NCBI GenBank assembly: GCA_016946835.1
Contig: JACVTC010000074.1
Span: 700,001 to 764,000 of the forward strand
Source of the DNA: Neocallimastix lanati (nom. inval.)
Taxonomy: Eukaryota; Neocallimastigomycota; Neocallimastigomycetes; Neocallimastigales; Neocallimastigaceae
Direction of reading: 5' to 3'
Length of the DNA stretch: 64,000 nt
The notes under the pieces are model-generated. The model did no database searches and was not told the DNA's origin. It saw only the letters and a program-made list of their open reading frames with translations. This document shows positions 11,908 to 23,200 of this stretch, piece by piece (position 1 is the stretch's first letter; each line of letters opens with the position of its first letter). The translations under genes were made by a program, and so were the position numbers.

Positions 11908-11946
11908 TCAAGTCTAACTTCATAGAAAGCTAGACTTGAGGGGGAG
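11908..11946 (+). other. Pre-PPT hairpin and polypurine tract, decayed copia element
   Basis: A perfect 9-bp inverted repeat, TCAAGTCTA (11908-11916) and TAGACTTGA (11931-11939), runs straight into the purine tract GAGGGGGAG (11938-11946), which abuts the LTR. PPT identity follows from its position before TGTT. Confidence 0.65.
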
Positions 11947-12185
11947 TGTTAAAATATAAATATTGAAGTTTTGAATATATATAATATTAAGGAGTTTTGT
12001 GATATATTTTAATATATATATTGTCAAGTATAAGACCAATAATATATTTGTGTAACCTAAATAAAATAACTATAAATATTTTATAATATAAAATTCTTCA
12101 ATAATAACTCCTTTTAATAAAACAGATGAAATTAGATTTACATTTTCTATAAACATAAATAAAACGAATCTTTTACTTTTTAACA
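11947..12185 (+). mobile_element. 3' LTR of the decayed copia element
   Basis: A 239-bp unit beginning TGTTAA and ending TTAACA, preceded by a PPT. Its last 73 bp equal 7201-7273. It is followed by AATTT, the same 5-bp sequence that the intact copia element duplicated on insertion. Confidence 0.65.
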
Positions 12186-12278
12186 AATTTATTAAAGTAC
12201 AAAAATAATAATGTACACATAATGTATTAGAAATAAATCGTAGATTTAATTAAGAATGCATTATTTAGTACATTCTTA
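12186..12278 (-). repeat. Displaced Ty3-type LTR end (83-bp repeat, copy 2)
   Basis: Positions 12196-12278 repeat window positions 1-83 exactly. It lies immediately right of the copia LTR and ends 18 bp before the tRNA gene. I infer that this is the upstream end of the Ty3-type 5' LTR, cut off from the rest by the nested copia insertion. Confidence 0.5.
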
Positions 12279-12296
12279 CTAATAAAATGTAAGTCA

Positions 12297-12378
12297 GTCA
12301 TTTTGGCGGAGTGGTTAACGCGGTGGCCTGCTAAGCCATTTCCCATTGGGAGCGCAGGTTCAGGACCTGCAGGTGACG
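12297..12378 (+). tRNA. tRNA-Ser (anticodon GCT)
   Basis: An 82-nt cloverleaf: acceptor GTCATTT pairs with AGGTGAC using two G-T pairs; D-arm GGCGGAGTGGTTAACGC; anticodon stem GTGGC/GCCAT around the loop CTGCTAA, anticodon GCT; long variable arm CCCATTGGG typical of Ser; T stem GCAGG/CCTGC; discriminator G. A T5 run at 12383-12387 is a Pol III terminator. No intron. The T loop reads TTCAGGA, so the near-universal A58 is replaced by G; this could be a pseudogene or an altered copy. Confidence 0.85.
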
Positions 12379-12387
12379 AAAATTTTT

Positions 12388-13411
12388 GATTAAATATTAT
12401 TTGCTATTTAATAATATGAATTGATATAAAATATATGATTATATGATTAATTTTAAGTGATATGGTATTATTTTTATTATTTTTTTTTATTTTTTTAAAT
12501 TTTAATTTAAATTTTAATTTTAATAATTAGTCACATGAAATTCATGACAATATTTATGATATACGGGACTTTTATGTGCAATAATTTATAAGCAGTGGGT
12601 TTTAAATAATGGTAGTTTAGTATATTTTATTAATAATATTATAATATTCGTACAATTAAAATAATAATTCTAATTCCTAAAAATTTACAAGAGAGTTCTC
12701 TATTTCTAATATAAATAATTTAATTTATAAGAAATAGGTAATATATTAAATACATATTTTAATATATAGAACTATATAAATTTTATATGAATTAAATATT
12801 ATAATTATTATAATTATAATAATATATATTGAAATAAAATAAAATAAAATAATTATTATCAAAAAGATATAAATTTAATATTTAATAATTATTATTAAAT
12901 ATACAAATATGTTACTACACATATTTGTTTTATATCATTTATTTAATTTAAATTTTATTAATATGTTTATATAAAGTGATTTACACATGGCTTATTTTAT
13001 AAATAAAACTATTATTAGAGTCATGTGAGATATACTGTGTTTTTCACATTATTTTATCATGTGTCAATATATTCATATGATATAACGATGGAAATCAAAT
13101 ATGTAAAATTAAATCAAATGATATTATAAATATTTTAAATTAAAAGTTTTATTTTTTAATTTTTTTTGTTTTTATTTATTTTTTTTATGTTAAATTTTAA
13201 TTTAATCTTTTTATTTTTTATTTTTTATTTTACTTTATTACATTTATTTTTTTTTACTATAAATGTTTATAAAATTAAATTTTATAAAATAAAAAAAAAA
13301 ATTAAACCTATCCTATTTATTTATTTTTACAAGCCACATTGTAATACATGAATAAATGAACAAAAAATAAATTATATCGAAATGTAATACTCCCGTTTTA
13401 AGATTTTATTA
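12388..13411. other. AT-rich stretch, nothing recognisable
   Basis: A/T repeats and T-runs between the tRNA gene and the next retrotransposon. No gene is supported. Confidence 0.6.
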
Positions 13412-13416
13412 AATTT

Positions 13417-13702
13417 TGTTAATAAACACACAATTAAGAGACACACAATATTAAGATAATATTATAATTATGTTTAAGTAAAGATGTTTTATATTCTTTA
13501 TTATATATTAATATTTATTATTATAAATATATATAATTAAGTATGTATGATCGTATATATATATTAAGGTTTTTTATTGTTAAAGAGATAAAAAAAATTA
13601 GGATTATTATTTAAGCACTTTTTATAGTATTTCGAGTATTTTGTATTTGTAAAATATTGGATAATCATAGATTAAATTTTATATTAAAATATATTTTTAA
13701 CA
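13417..13702 (-). repeat. 3' LTR of the intact copia element
   Basis: 286 bp with TGTTAA/TTAACA termini; about 98.6% identical by eye to 19962-20247. Confidence 0.95.
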
Positions 13703-13763
13703 TTCACCCTAAAATCTAGCTTCAAAAAAAACTTAATACAAAGAAAAAATGAAGGTAGATTTT
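13703..13763 (-). other. Pre-PPT hairpin and polypurine tract, intact copia element
   Basis: Arms at 13711-13724 and 13750-13763 pair as AAAATCTA and TTCA on either side of a 2-nt mismatch. On the element strand the hairpin is followed by AGGGTGAA and then the LTR. Confidence 0.65.
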
Positions 13764-13857
13764 GAAAAATTATACTACTTTTAATTTGATTTGGTGAGCT
13801 TTCTAAAAAAAAACTTATTATATATAAGAAAAAAAAGATAGCACATTTTACACTATA

Positions 13858-16800
13858 TTATTCAGTTTTAGTAAGAAGGGAAATTCTAAATTTATCTATT
13901 AAAGTATTGTTTAAGTATTTCGTGAATCCGTCGGCTAAATTTTCTTTAGTGTTTATGTAATTCAATTTGATTAATCCTTTATTAACAAGATCTCTAATAT
14001 GATGATACCGAATATCAATGTGTTTCGACTTGGGATTAATTGACTGGTTCTCACTATTATATATTGTTGCTTTATTGTCGACGAAAATTTTTACATTATT
14101 AATTTTTATTCCAAGTTCGTTTAATAAATTCTTATACCATAATGAATGCTTTGCACATTCGCTTAAACTATAATACTCAGCTTCGGCCGTTGAGGTAGAA
14201 ACGCAATGTTGCAATTTCGAGAACCAACTGGTTGGCGTTCTTCCCATCATCATCAGGAATCCTGAAGTAGATTTTCTTGTGATTGAGTCTCCAGCGAAAT
14301 CTGCGTCTACATAAACCTTAAGGTTAATACCTTTTTCAATTTTTATACCATAGTTTTTTGTGTACATTAAGTATCTGAATATTTTAAGAACATTATTCCA
14401 ATCCTCTAAGTTAGGGTTATTGGATTTTCTTGCTGCTCTGCTCACAGCAAATAGGATATCAGGTCGGGTACAAATAGCAAGATACAATAGGTTCCCAATG
14501 GCACTTCGGTATTTCGTTTCATTAAATTTTATGCATTTCAATTTATTATTTTCCACTGGTATTAAATTTTTCGATGGTGTAAATTTATTAATTTCATATT
14601 TGAATAATATATCGTTAATATATCTTATTTGATGTAAAATATAGCCATTTCTGATCTTATTAAATTTAATTCCTATAACGAATTCTACATTACCTATATC
14701 TTTAATATTAAATTTTCTTTTTATTGAATCTTTTACAATTTTGATTTCATGATCTGTTCCCGCAATTAATATATCATCTACGTATACCGACAAAATGCAT
14801 ATTATTTTATTATTCCTATCTGTCTTAATATAAACGCAAGGTTCACTCTTAGCTCTTCTAAAATTTAATTTGAGAAGCTCATTATTCAATTTTTCGTTCC
14901 ATTCTTTTCCAGCTTGCTTTAAGCCATAAAGGGCTTTTTTAAGCTTCCAAAAACATTTATTGAATGAATGATGACCTTCAGGAGATTTCATATATATATC
15001 TTCTTTTAAATCTGCATTAAGGTATGCAGAGTTAATGTCTATTTGTTCGATATTAAAATTATGCTGAACAGCTATTGCTGTGATAATCCTTATTGTATTT
15101 TGTTTTAAAGTTGGAGCAAACGTTTCCTTGAAATCAATTCCATACTGCTGCGTATAACCTTTCGCAACTAATCTTGCTTTTCTTTTTATTATATTACAGT
15201 TTGAGTCTCTTTTATATTTTAATACCCAACGTGATGATATAACGTTAGATCCTTCTGGAACTGAATTTACAATCTGAAAAACATTTAGCTTTTCCATATT
15301 TTTTAATTCTTCATTTACGGCTTCCATCCATTGCTCTTTATCTTTAAGGTTAAATATATCTTTAAAGTTATATGGTTCTCTGAATATATTGTTTTCTTCA
15401 TTTAATTTTGATATATTCTTTTCACTATATTTTATTCTTTTGTTTGATGCTTTTGCTTCGTAATTAATGTTTCTTTTATTTGTATTATTGTTTGTTGTAT
15501 TGTGTTGATAGTGGGATATTTCAATTTTATTGTTATTAGTATTGTTTAATTTATTTACGTAATTAATTGTACTTTCCATATTAGATTCTTCAGTTGTATT
15601 TTTATTAGGAATATTATCATTATTTTTATTAAGATTATTGGTAATATTATTGTCATTAAATACATTATTTCTATAGTTTCTTGTATTAGTGTTGCAAATA
15701 TTATTGTTGTTTAATTTATTATTATTATTGATTGATGAATCATTGATATAGATATTACTTTTATTATTAGTGTTATTTTTATTGTTATTATTGAAAGTGT
15801 TATTACTAGTATTGTTAATGTTGTTTTCATTATTGATGTTTATATTATTTGAAGTAATGTTGTCATTTCCTGAATTATTATTATCTTCTGGATTATCATT
15901 TTTATTTTGTTTTTGTTTTTTATAAGTTTTATGTTTATTTTTATTTCTTAAAATATTGCTATTATATTGTGAATCGTTAATATTATTATAGTTGTTTTGA
16001 TAGTTGTGATTGTTGTTGTCGTATTTTTGATAATTATAATTGTTATAATTATTGTTTGAAAAATTTTTGACAGAGTAATCATTCACCCTGAATTCGTTAT
16101 TGGAATTATAGTTTAGTAAGACTGAATTTCCAGGATCGTTTTCAAAAAATTGGACAGTTCGAGATAGCACGATTTTATTATTGGTTAAATCAAGGATTTT
16201 ATAAGATGATGGGTTATTGCAATATCCTAAGAAAATTCCAGGGTGTGAATTATTATCAAATTTGGATCGTAGTTCTTTTGGTATAAAGAAAAATACTCTG
16301 CATCCAAAAACTCTAAATATGCTGTAATCAACAGGTTTATTATATAGAATCTCAAATGGTACTTTATTGTTTATACCCTGATGGGGTAAACGATTGTGAA
16401 TAAAATTTACTGTATCAACAGCAAATTCCCAAAAATTATGAGAAAGTTTTGATTCATTTAGTAGAGCTTTTGCGGAAGATATAAGTATGCCGTTGAATCG
16501 TTCAGCTTTCCCGTTTTGGGCTGGATTATATGGTATAGTGTATTGATGTATTATACCATTATTTTGACAGAATATTTTGAAATTATTATTAAAAAATTCC
16601 CTTCCATTATCTGATCGAATATTTTTGATTTTAATGCTGAATGTGTTTAAAACTTCTTTGTACCAAATAATGAATTTATTAAATGTTTCATTTTTATGTT
16701 GTAGGAATAAGACCCAGCCATATCTAGAAAAGTCATCCAGGATTGTGAGGAAGTATATATTCTTATTTAAGGATGGCAATACGGGGCCCACTAAATCAAG

Positions 16801-18567
16801 ATGTATAAGTTCGAAAATGTGTTTTGTTTTATTAATTGATCTTTTGAAAGATTTGTTCCTTAATTTTGAATTGGAACATATTTGACATTTGTGATTTGTA
16901 TTTGTATTTGTATTTTTTAAATTATCTTTTATTTTAGTAATGTCGAAATGACCCATGCGTCTATGCCAAAGATCAAAATCTTGTTTATTGTTGATATGTG
17001 TTGAATTAATTTCATTTAAATTTTCGAAATTATTGTTCTTATGAAAAATGGATGGTGCTTTTGATAAAAATATTTTAAATATATTTTTATTGTCTGCTGC
17101 TGATTGATATATTCTATTACCTTTGTCGTCATAGATGATTGCGATTTGTGAGTTTTTATAGTTATTGAAAACAATTTTATAATTTTGTGTTATTAATTGA
17201 TTAATTGATATTAAATTTTTCTTGATAAATTTAGAGTAATGAACGTTCTTTAAAATAAATTTATGATTATTTATATATGCGTTGAAATCACCAATGTAGT
17301 TAGCATATGTTTCCTTTCCATTGGCAAGAGATATTTTTATTTTTTCTTTTCTGATGTTTGATAATATATTAATGTTATTTGTTACATTAATTGAGGCACC
17401 GGAATCCAGAATCCATTGTGTAATATTATTATTGTTGCTTCTTATATCAATTTTTGTTGGCTTGTTAATCTCTAAATTGTTTAATTCAAAACAGTTGTCT
17501 GAGTTATAATCTCTTGAGAAGTCTTCTTGGTAGTTTTCATTATAATCCTTTTTATCGTTTAATAGATTTGCATGGCCTTCTCTTGGTTTTTCTTTGTTGA
17601 ATTTTTTTGTATTACCTTTTCTTTTATGTTGTTTGTTGTTTCTTTTGTTTTTATTGTATTTGTTTTTTAAGCAGTCTTTTCGGTAGTGTCCGAACTTTCC
17701 ACAAAGGTAGCATTTTCCATTTTTTCTTTTCTTGTATTTTATTTTCTTAGGTTTAGAGATTTTTCGTCCATTTTCTAAACTAAATATATTCTTCGGATTT
17801 TGTTCAATTAAAGCTGTTTCTCTGATATTGGAGAAAACAATATCTGGTATTATCCTTTTGACATAGTCGCAGCATTTTGTCCAATTATTATTGTATTGGA
17901 AAACATTAATGAATCTAATGTTTTCAGGGAGAGCTCGATTTAAAATACCGACCTTAACATTGTCATTAATATCGGAGTCTATTCTTTCCAATTCATCCAG
18001 GAGATTTTGTAAGACAGCTAAGAAAATATGGACATCATCTTCTAAATTATATTTCAATTTATTGATTTTGTCTTTTAGGACCATTTTTCTTTGTTCAGGT
18101 CCTATGGTAAAAGACTTGTTAAGTAGTTCCCATAATTGGAAGGCCGTTTTGCTTTGACTTTCCAATATTTTCTTGGTGTTCTCACCAAGATTATTTGTTA
18201 TGATCCATTTTACTAATATGTCATTTTTAATATCTTTTTCGCTTGTTCCGATTTCGTACACAAGCGAATTATCGAATTTATCAATCGTATATTTTTCAAT
18301 GCTCTCTGTTATATCTCTCCTTCTTATCTTTTTCACTTTTTCATGACTTATGTAGTCATCGAGGTTATTAATACAAAGGAGATAAAGGATATTTGTTTTC
18401 CAGTTAACAAAGTTATCTGTTGTCAATTCCGTAATATGATTAAAGTTTTCACTGTAGTTAAAAGTGAACCCCTTTTGTGTGGGTTCATATTCACTGATGT
18501 TTATTATTTGGTCTTGAGTAGAATTGATACTATTTCTAGAATTACTTCTTAAGTTATTTCTGCTCAT
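13858..18567 (-). CDS. gag-pol: Copia-type Gag-Pol polyprotein, intact
   Basis: One 1569-residue frame, no frameshift between gag and pol. In order: Gag with CCHC knuckle CYLCGKFGHYRKDC (about 283-297); aspartic protease WILDSGAS (about 385); integrase zinc finger LWHRRMGHF ... CQIC (about 532-560) and catalytic core DLVGPV, RSDNGREFF, GKAERFNG; an Asn-rich linker of roughly 200 residues (about 830-1050); reverse transcriptase from EQWMEAVNEEL (about 1077) with YVDDILIAG (about 1260); RNase H with VYVDADFAGD (about 1422) and STAEAEYYSLSE. All expected catalytic residues are visible, so the protein should be functional. Closely related in layout to the broken copy at 51128-55592. Confidence 0.95.
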   Translation of the reverse strand: MSRNNLRSNSRNSINSTQDQIINISEYEPTQKGFTFNYSENFNHITELTTDNFVNWKTNILYLLCINNLDDYISHEKVKKIRRRDITESIEKYTIDKFDNSLVYEIGTSEKDIKNDILVKWIITNNLGENTKKILESQSKTAFQLWELLNKSFTIGPEQRKMVLKDKINKLKYNLEDDVHIFLAVLQNLLDELERIDSDINDNVKVGILNRALPENIRFINVFQYNNNWTKCCDYVKRIIPDIVFSNIRETALIEQNPKNIFSLENGRKISKPKKIKYKKRKNGKCYLCGKFGHYRKDCLKNKYNKNKRNNKQHKRKGNTKKFNKEKPREGHANLLNDKKDYNENYQEDFSRDYNSDNCFELNNLEINKPTKIDIRSNNNNITQWILDSGASINVTNNINILSNIRKEKIKISLANGKETYANYIGDFNAYINNHKFILKNVHYSKFIKKNLISINQLITQNYKIVFNNYKNSQIAIIYDDKGNRIYQSAADNKNIFKIFLSKAPSIFHKNNNFENLNEINSTHINNKQDFDLWHRRMGHFDITKIKDNLKNTNTNTNHKCQICSNSKLRNKSFKRSINKTKHIFELIHLDLVGPVLPSLNKNIYFLTILDDFSRYGWVLFLQHKNETFNKFIIWYKEVLNTFSIKIKNIRSDNGREFFNNNFKIFCQNNGIIHQYTIPYNPAQNGKAERFNGILISSAKALLNESKLSHNFWEFAVDTVNFIHNRLPHQGINNKVPFEILYNKPVDYSIFRVFGCRVFFFIPKELRSKFDNNSHPGIFLGYCNNPSSYKILDLTNNKIVLSRTVQFFENDPGNSVLLNYNSNNEFRVNDYSVKNFSNNNYNNYNYQKYDNNNHNYQNNYNNINDSQYNSNILRNKNKHKTYKKQKQNKNDNPEDNNNSGNDNITSNNININNENNINNTSNNTFNNNNKNNTNNKSNIYINDSSINNNNKLNNNNICNTNTRNYRNNVFNDNNITNNLNKNNDNIPNKNTTEESNMESTINYVNKLNNTNNNKIEISHYQHNTTNNNTNKRNINYEAKASNKRIKYSEKNISKLNEENNIFREPYNFKDIFNLKDKEQWMEAVNEELKNMEKLNVFQIVNSVPEGSNVISSRWVLKYKRDSNCNIIKRKARLVAKGYTQQYGIDFKETFAPTLKQNTIRIITAIAVQHNFNIEQIDINSAYLNADLKEDIYMKSPEGHHSFNKCFWKLKKALYGLKQAGKEWNEKLNNELLKLNFRRAKSEPCVYIKTDRNNKIICILSVYVDDILIAGTDHEIKIVKDSIKRKFNIKDIGNVEFVIGIKFNKIRNGYILHQIRYINDILFKYEINKFTPSKNLIPVENNKLKCIKFNETKYRSAIGNLLYLAICTRPDILFAVSRAARKSNNPNLEDWNNVLKIFRYLMYTKNYGIKIEKGINLKVYVDADFAGDSITRKSTSGFLMMMGRTPTSWFSKLQHCVSTSTAEAEYYSLSECAKHSLWYKNLLNELGIKINNVKIFVDNKATIYNSENQSINPKSKHIDIRYHHIRDLVNKGLIKLNYINTKENLADGFTKYLNNTLIDKFRISLLTKTE

Positions 18568-19356
18568 GTTAGTTTAATTCCAAAAAAAAATGTTATTATG
18601 AATTATAATTGTTTATTAATTATTTTATTACTTTCTTTAAATAATTTTGAAAAGTAAAAAAATATAATTTGAGTTTATTTATATTTCTAAAAAGTACTAT
18701 TTGAATTCGTAAAATATTAATTTTGCTTTAAATAAAAAATATTAGTTATTATTTTTAGAAACATGATTTATTTCAATATTTTGTTTGGTTGATGATTTAT
18801 TAAATTAATATATATAATTGGAACGTTAAGAAAAATTTTATTTATATATGAAGTGATTAATCAGATGACATCTGTATATTTTGTTTATATTAAACATGAT
18901 CAATATAATATAAATAAATTAATATTAATAAAATTATATTGTCGTTATTATTTTATTAATATTTTCTTTGTTATAGTATTGATCATTTGTTTATTTTAAT
19001 TATGAAAAAATAGTTATTTGATTGTCATGTTTATATTTTATTATTATTGTTAGTTTATATTAAAAAATCTAACTATTGGTGAGTTGTTTATAAAAATATT
19101 TTAAATTTTTATTATGATATTTGTTTATATTAAAAGTGATTTATTTATTTTGTGATTTGACCGATTTTTATTATTATTTATTTATTGTATAACCTTTAAT
19201 TTGAATTATGTTTATTTATATTTTAACTCATTGTATTTTGTAGAGTTAGTATTATTGACGTTTTATTTATTATTATTTTTATATGGATGTCTGACATTAT
19301 AATTTTAAAATTAGTTTATAGAAAAGAAATTGACTTTATTATTATTTTTTTTAGTA
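18568..19356 (-). other. Copia leader between hairpin array and gag
   Basis: A/T-rich untranslated leader with no open frame of note. Confidence 0.6.
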
Positions 19357-19610
19357 TTCAGCTTATATACTTGATAGCTGACTTAATTTTATTTAATTTA
19401 TTAATTACATGGCTGACCTTTTAAATAATTTATTGATATTCAGCTCATGTCTTTGATAGCTGACTTTTTTATTCAGCTTATGAATTAAATAGCTGTCTTT
19501 ATTTAGTTATAGTACTCAGCTTATACTTTTGATAGCTGACATCTTATCTTCTTATTCAGCTTATATTTTTGATAGCTGACTCTTTTTTTTTTATCTTTTA
19601 TTCAGCTTAT
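19357..19610 (-). repeat. Leader hairpin array, intact copia element
   Basis: Five units of about 26 bp with TCAGCT and AGCTGA arms at 19357-19382, 19438-19463, 19472-19497 (one mismatch), 19514-19540 and 19555-19580, then a half unit near 19602. A lone GGCTGACC lies at about 19411. The array lies between the primer site and gag. Confidence 0.75.
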
Positions 19611-19929
19611 AAGTTTTTGATTTTACTGTCAATTTCTATTTAAACTTTTAAAACTATAATTTAATTTTATTTTTGATTAATCGGCTCCTTATATTATCAT
19701 ATTATTTTAATAACTCGTATGAAATTATTTTTTTTTTAATGTTTTTGTTTAGAGTTGGATATTTTGTTGAATTATTATTATTTTATATATTATTATTAAT
19801 TTTATTTTTTTTTTTATTATTTAAAATAAATGAAAAAAAAAAAAAATAATAAATTAGTATGAATTTATATTTATTTGTCTTAAATAAGTATATATATTAC
19901 TGTAGCTATTAATACTTAACTTTCATTCT

Positions 19930-19961
19930 ATCTCAATCGGTTGAGATTGAGACTCTTAATC
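19930..19961 (-). other. Primer-binding site, half-tRNA-Lys(CUU) type
   Basis: On the element strand the LTR is followed by GATTAAGAGTCTCA (19948-19961) and then a D-arm-like continuation (19931-19947). Read on the plus strand it resembles the 5' half of a tRNA-Lys(CUU) ending just past the anticodon CTT. Confidence 0.7.
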
Positions 19962-20247
19962 TGTTAATAAACACACAATTAAGAGACACACAATATTAAG
20001 ATAATATTATAATTATGTTTAAGTAAAGATGTTTTATATTCTTTATTATATATTAATATTTATTATTATAAATATATTTAATTAAGTATGTATGATCGTA
20101 TATATATATTAAGGTTTTTTATTGTTAAAGAGAAAAAAAAAATTAGGATTATTATTTAAGCACGTTTTAAAGTATTTCGAGTATTTTGTATTTGTAAAAT
20201 ATTGGATAATCATAGATTAAATTTTATATTAAAATATATTTTTAACA
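19962..20247 (-). repeat. 5' LTR of the intact copia element
   Basis: 286 bp, TGTTAA/TTAACA termini, partner of 13417-13702. Confidence 0.95.
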
Positions 20248-20252
20248 AATTT

Positions 20253-23200
20253 TATTAAACCAAAAATATCATGTGATTTTATTTGGAATTTAAAATCCTT
20301 ATATAATTAGATATTTGAATATAATCTTATTTAGTATCAATAAAATTTTGTTCATTACTAGCAAACTGAACAGTATAATGGGAATTTCTATCAATTGTTA
20401 TTTCAATCAATATTTTGAAAGTTATTTTTCAGTTTTTTTTTTTTTTAAATTTCTATTTTTTTATTTTTATTTATAATTTTTTATTCTTTATTTTTAATAT
20501 TTATTTTTACTATTTATTTAAAAAAAATAATTATAATAAAAATAAAACTTATAATAAAAGAACTACAAAAAAAACTTTAATTTATTTGCTATACTTGCTA
20601 AAAAAAAAAAATATTTAAAAAAAAAGTTTTTAATTAAAAAACTTTTATTTTAAATAATAAATTCATAAAATTTGTTTAAAAAAATTTTTATTTAAAAACT
20701 TTTTTATTTAAATAATTAATTTATAAATCTATTTTTTTTCTTCCGCCTTCTCACTAATACTCATTTTAAATGAATTCTTTGTTTCCTTCAAAAAAAAAAA
20801 AAATCATATGAATAATGCAGCATATTTAAAAAACTTTAATATATATATATTAAATAAAATTATACTAATAAAAGAAATTAATACAAAAGAAAAAAATTTT
20901 AAATCTAAATTAAAAAAAAAACATAAAATTCATAACTTTTATTGCTAAAAGATAAAAAAAGTTTTTTTTTAAATTTTAAACTCCTCTCACATTTTAACTA
21001 AAATTTCCTTATTATTATTTATTTTTGATTTAAAGTAAAAAAATAAAAGATATATAAAATCAATTATTAATTTAATAAGACAAAATAAGTATTGTTTTTA
21101 TATTTTAAAATCATTAATTAAAAACTTTATTATTTAAAATATAAAAAAATAAATTTATACTTCATTAAACATTATTATTAATTAATAAAAATTAAGTTCT
21201 CTTCTTATTTACAGACCTTTTTTGTTTTTACTTAACTTTCCATGACAAAATTAAATCTATTAAAGTTTTATAATTAATGATACTTATATAAAAATTTTTA
21301 TAATTTATAAACAAGTATTGAAAATAGTTTAAAGAACTTTTATTTTCTCGATTCTCATTTCATGAGATTATTTTATGGAAAATTGGCAAATCTTAGTTTC
21401 ACTTTAATTTTTATTTGTTTTCTTTTTTTTTGAAAAATAAATTAATTTATGAAAGTGAATACTTTTCATATAAAACTATAAATAAATATTGTTTTAAAAA
21501 TCAAAATATTAATTTTTAAATGAGAAAATTAATATTAAAAAAAATTTTTCTAATAAAAAGTAAAAATATATATATATTGTAATATATTTACAAAGCCAAA
21601 ACAAGTAACAAAAAAAAAAATAAAAAAATATTACACAAGTTTGAAATTAAAAAATAGAAAAAATAAGTTTGAATAAAGGGTTTAAAAAAAAACATTGAAA
21701 TTACAAAAAAAAAATATTTAATTATAATTTATAAATTAATTTTTATATTACACCTACGAAAAATGTTCAGAGTTATCTTCGTTATTATTATACTCTATCC
21801 TTATCTCTATTTATTCAATTTTAAAAGAGTACTGTACGTCTTCCTCAGCTATTCTCTTACTCTACTTTTAATTACGATGATTAATAAGAAAAAAACAGAC
21901 AGCGCTCTCTTTCCCTTAACTTTTATGGAAATCTTATTCAATAAATAAAGAATAAAGAATATGTCAATAAAAATTTTATATGAATTGATTGATATCAGAA
22001 AAAAATGGATTATGAAAGATTAATTTTAATAAAAAAAAAATATGCAAGAAAACCAACTAGTATTAGTGAAGAAAAATTAAAGTAACTTTTTACCTTCAAA
22101 AGGAAATTAAATTGAAGAATTGACATGTTTTAAAAATAAAGATTACAGCTTATTTATAAAAGGTTAAAATGAAATATTAAAGTTTGGTTATTAAAGAGAA
22201 CGAAAAAAAAATTGTTAAAGAATAATTTTTAATTGATTACTTTATGATAAATTTCAAATGGATTATAGAAGGAGTGAGATACACATTCAATTTTTTAAAA
22301 AAAAATTAATATGCTTTATATCTATATATATTTCATTTTGTAATACTCTAATAAATGATTTTATATAGTTTTGTTATATAAAATAGGACTGTTTTTTTTT
22401 TTCTTATGAGAAAATTATTTTTAAAAAAAAAATTAATAAAACCAAAAAAAGCAATTTCCTCCATAGTAATTTTATACTAAATAATAAGTTGACTTATAAG
22501 TAATAAATACAAAAAAAAATTTTTTTATTCAGAATATTTAAAAAATTAAATTTAATTTTTAATTAATTTATAATAAATAATTAAATTAAAAAAAAAAAAA
22601 AAAAAAAAATAGAACTTTTTTCCTAATTATGATAAATTATTAAGCATGTTTTTTTTATTAGTTAATGTAATTTTAATGAATTTTTTATATAATATGCATT
22701 AATGAAAGTTTTTTTGTTATTAAAGTACTTATTGCATTAATAATATAATATTTTTATCATATTCTCTCTTTTTTTTTTTTTTAATATTTTAATTCAAATA
22801 ATTAAATTTTAAATTTAGATTGCTGTAATTTTTTTAATAGTTTTTTATTTTATTTATGAAATATTAATATATTTTTTAATATTTTTAGAAAAGTCTATTT
22901 CCAAATAACAAAGAATAAAAAAAAAGATTTTAAAAAATTAAATAAAATTTTTAAAATTATGTTTTAATTAAATTTTAAAATTATTTTTACAAATAATTTT
23001 TTGTTATTCTTTTCTTTATTGTTTGAAAATATTAACAATTGATATAGAATGAAACTTTTAATAATAATAAATTAAAATAAATATATTAAAGTTATATAGA
23101 TTATAAGTATAAAATTATTAAATAGTTAAATAGTAAAAAATTTATATTAATAAAATTATAAAAATAACTTGTAAATGTAATTGTTTATAAATGTTAAATA

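Larger units (their letters stand above)
13412..20252 (-). mobile_element. Near-intact copia-type LTR retrotransposon with 5-bp target duplication
   Basis: LTRs of 286 bp at 13417-13702 and 19962-20247 begin TGTTAA and end TTAACA and differ at about four positions. The 5 bp AATTT flanks both sides (13412-13416, 20248-20252). Between them on the minus strand are a half-tRNA primer site, a hairpin array, one unbroken gag-pol frame, a pre-PPT hairpin and a PPT (13703-13710). The protein order protease, integrase, reverse transcriptase, RNase H is that of the Ty1/copia group. Intact structure and similar LTRs point to a recent insertion that may still be active. Confidence 0.95.
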
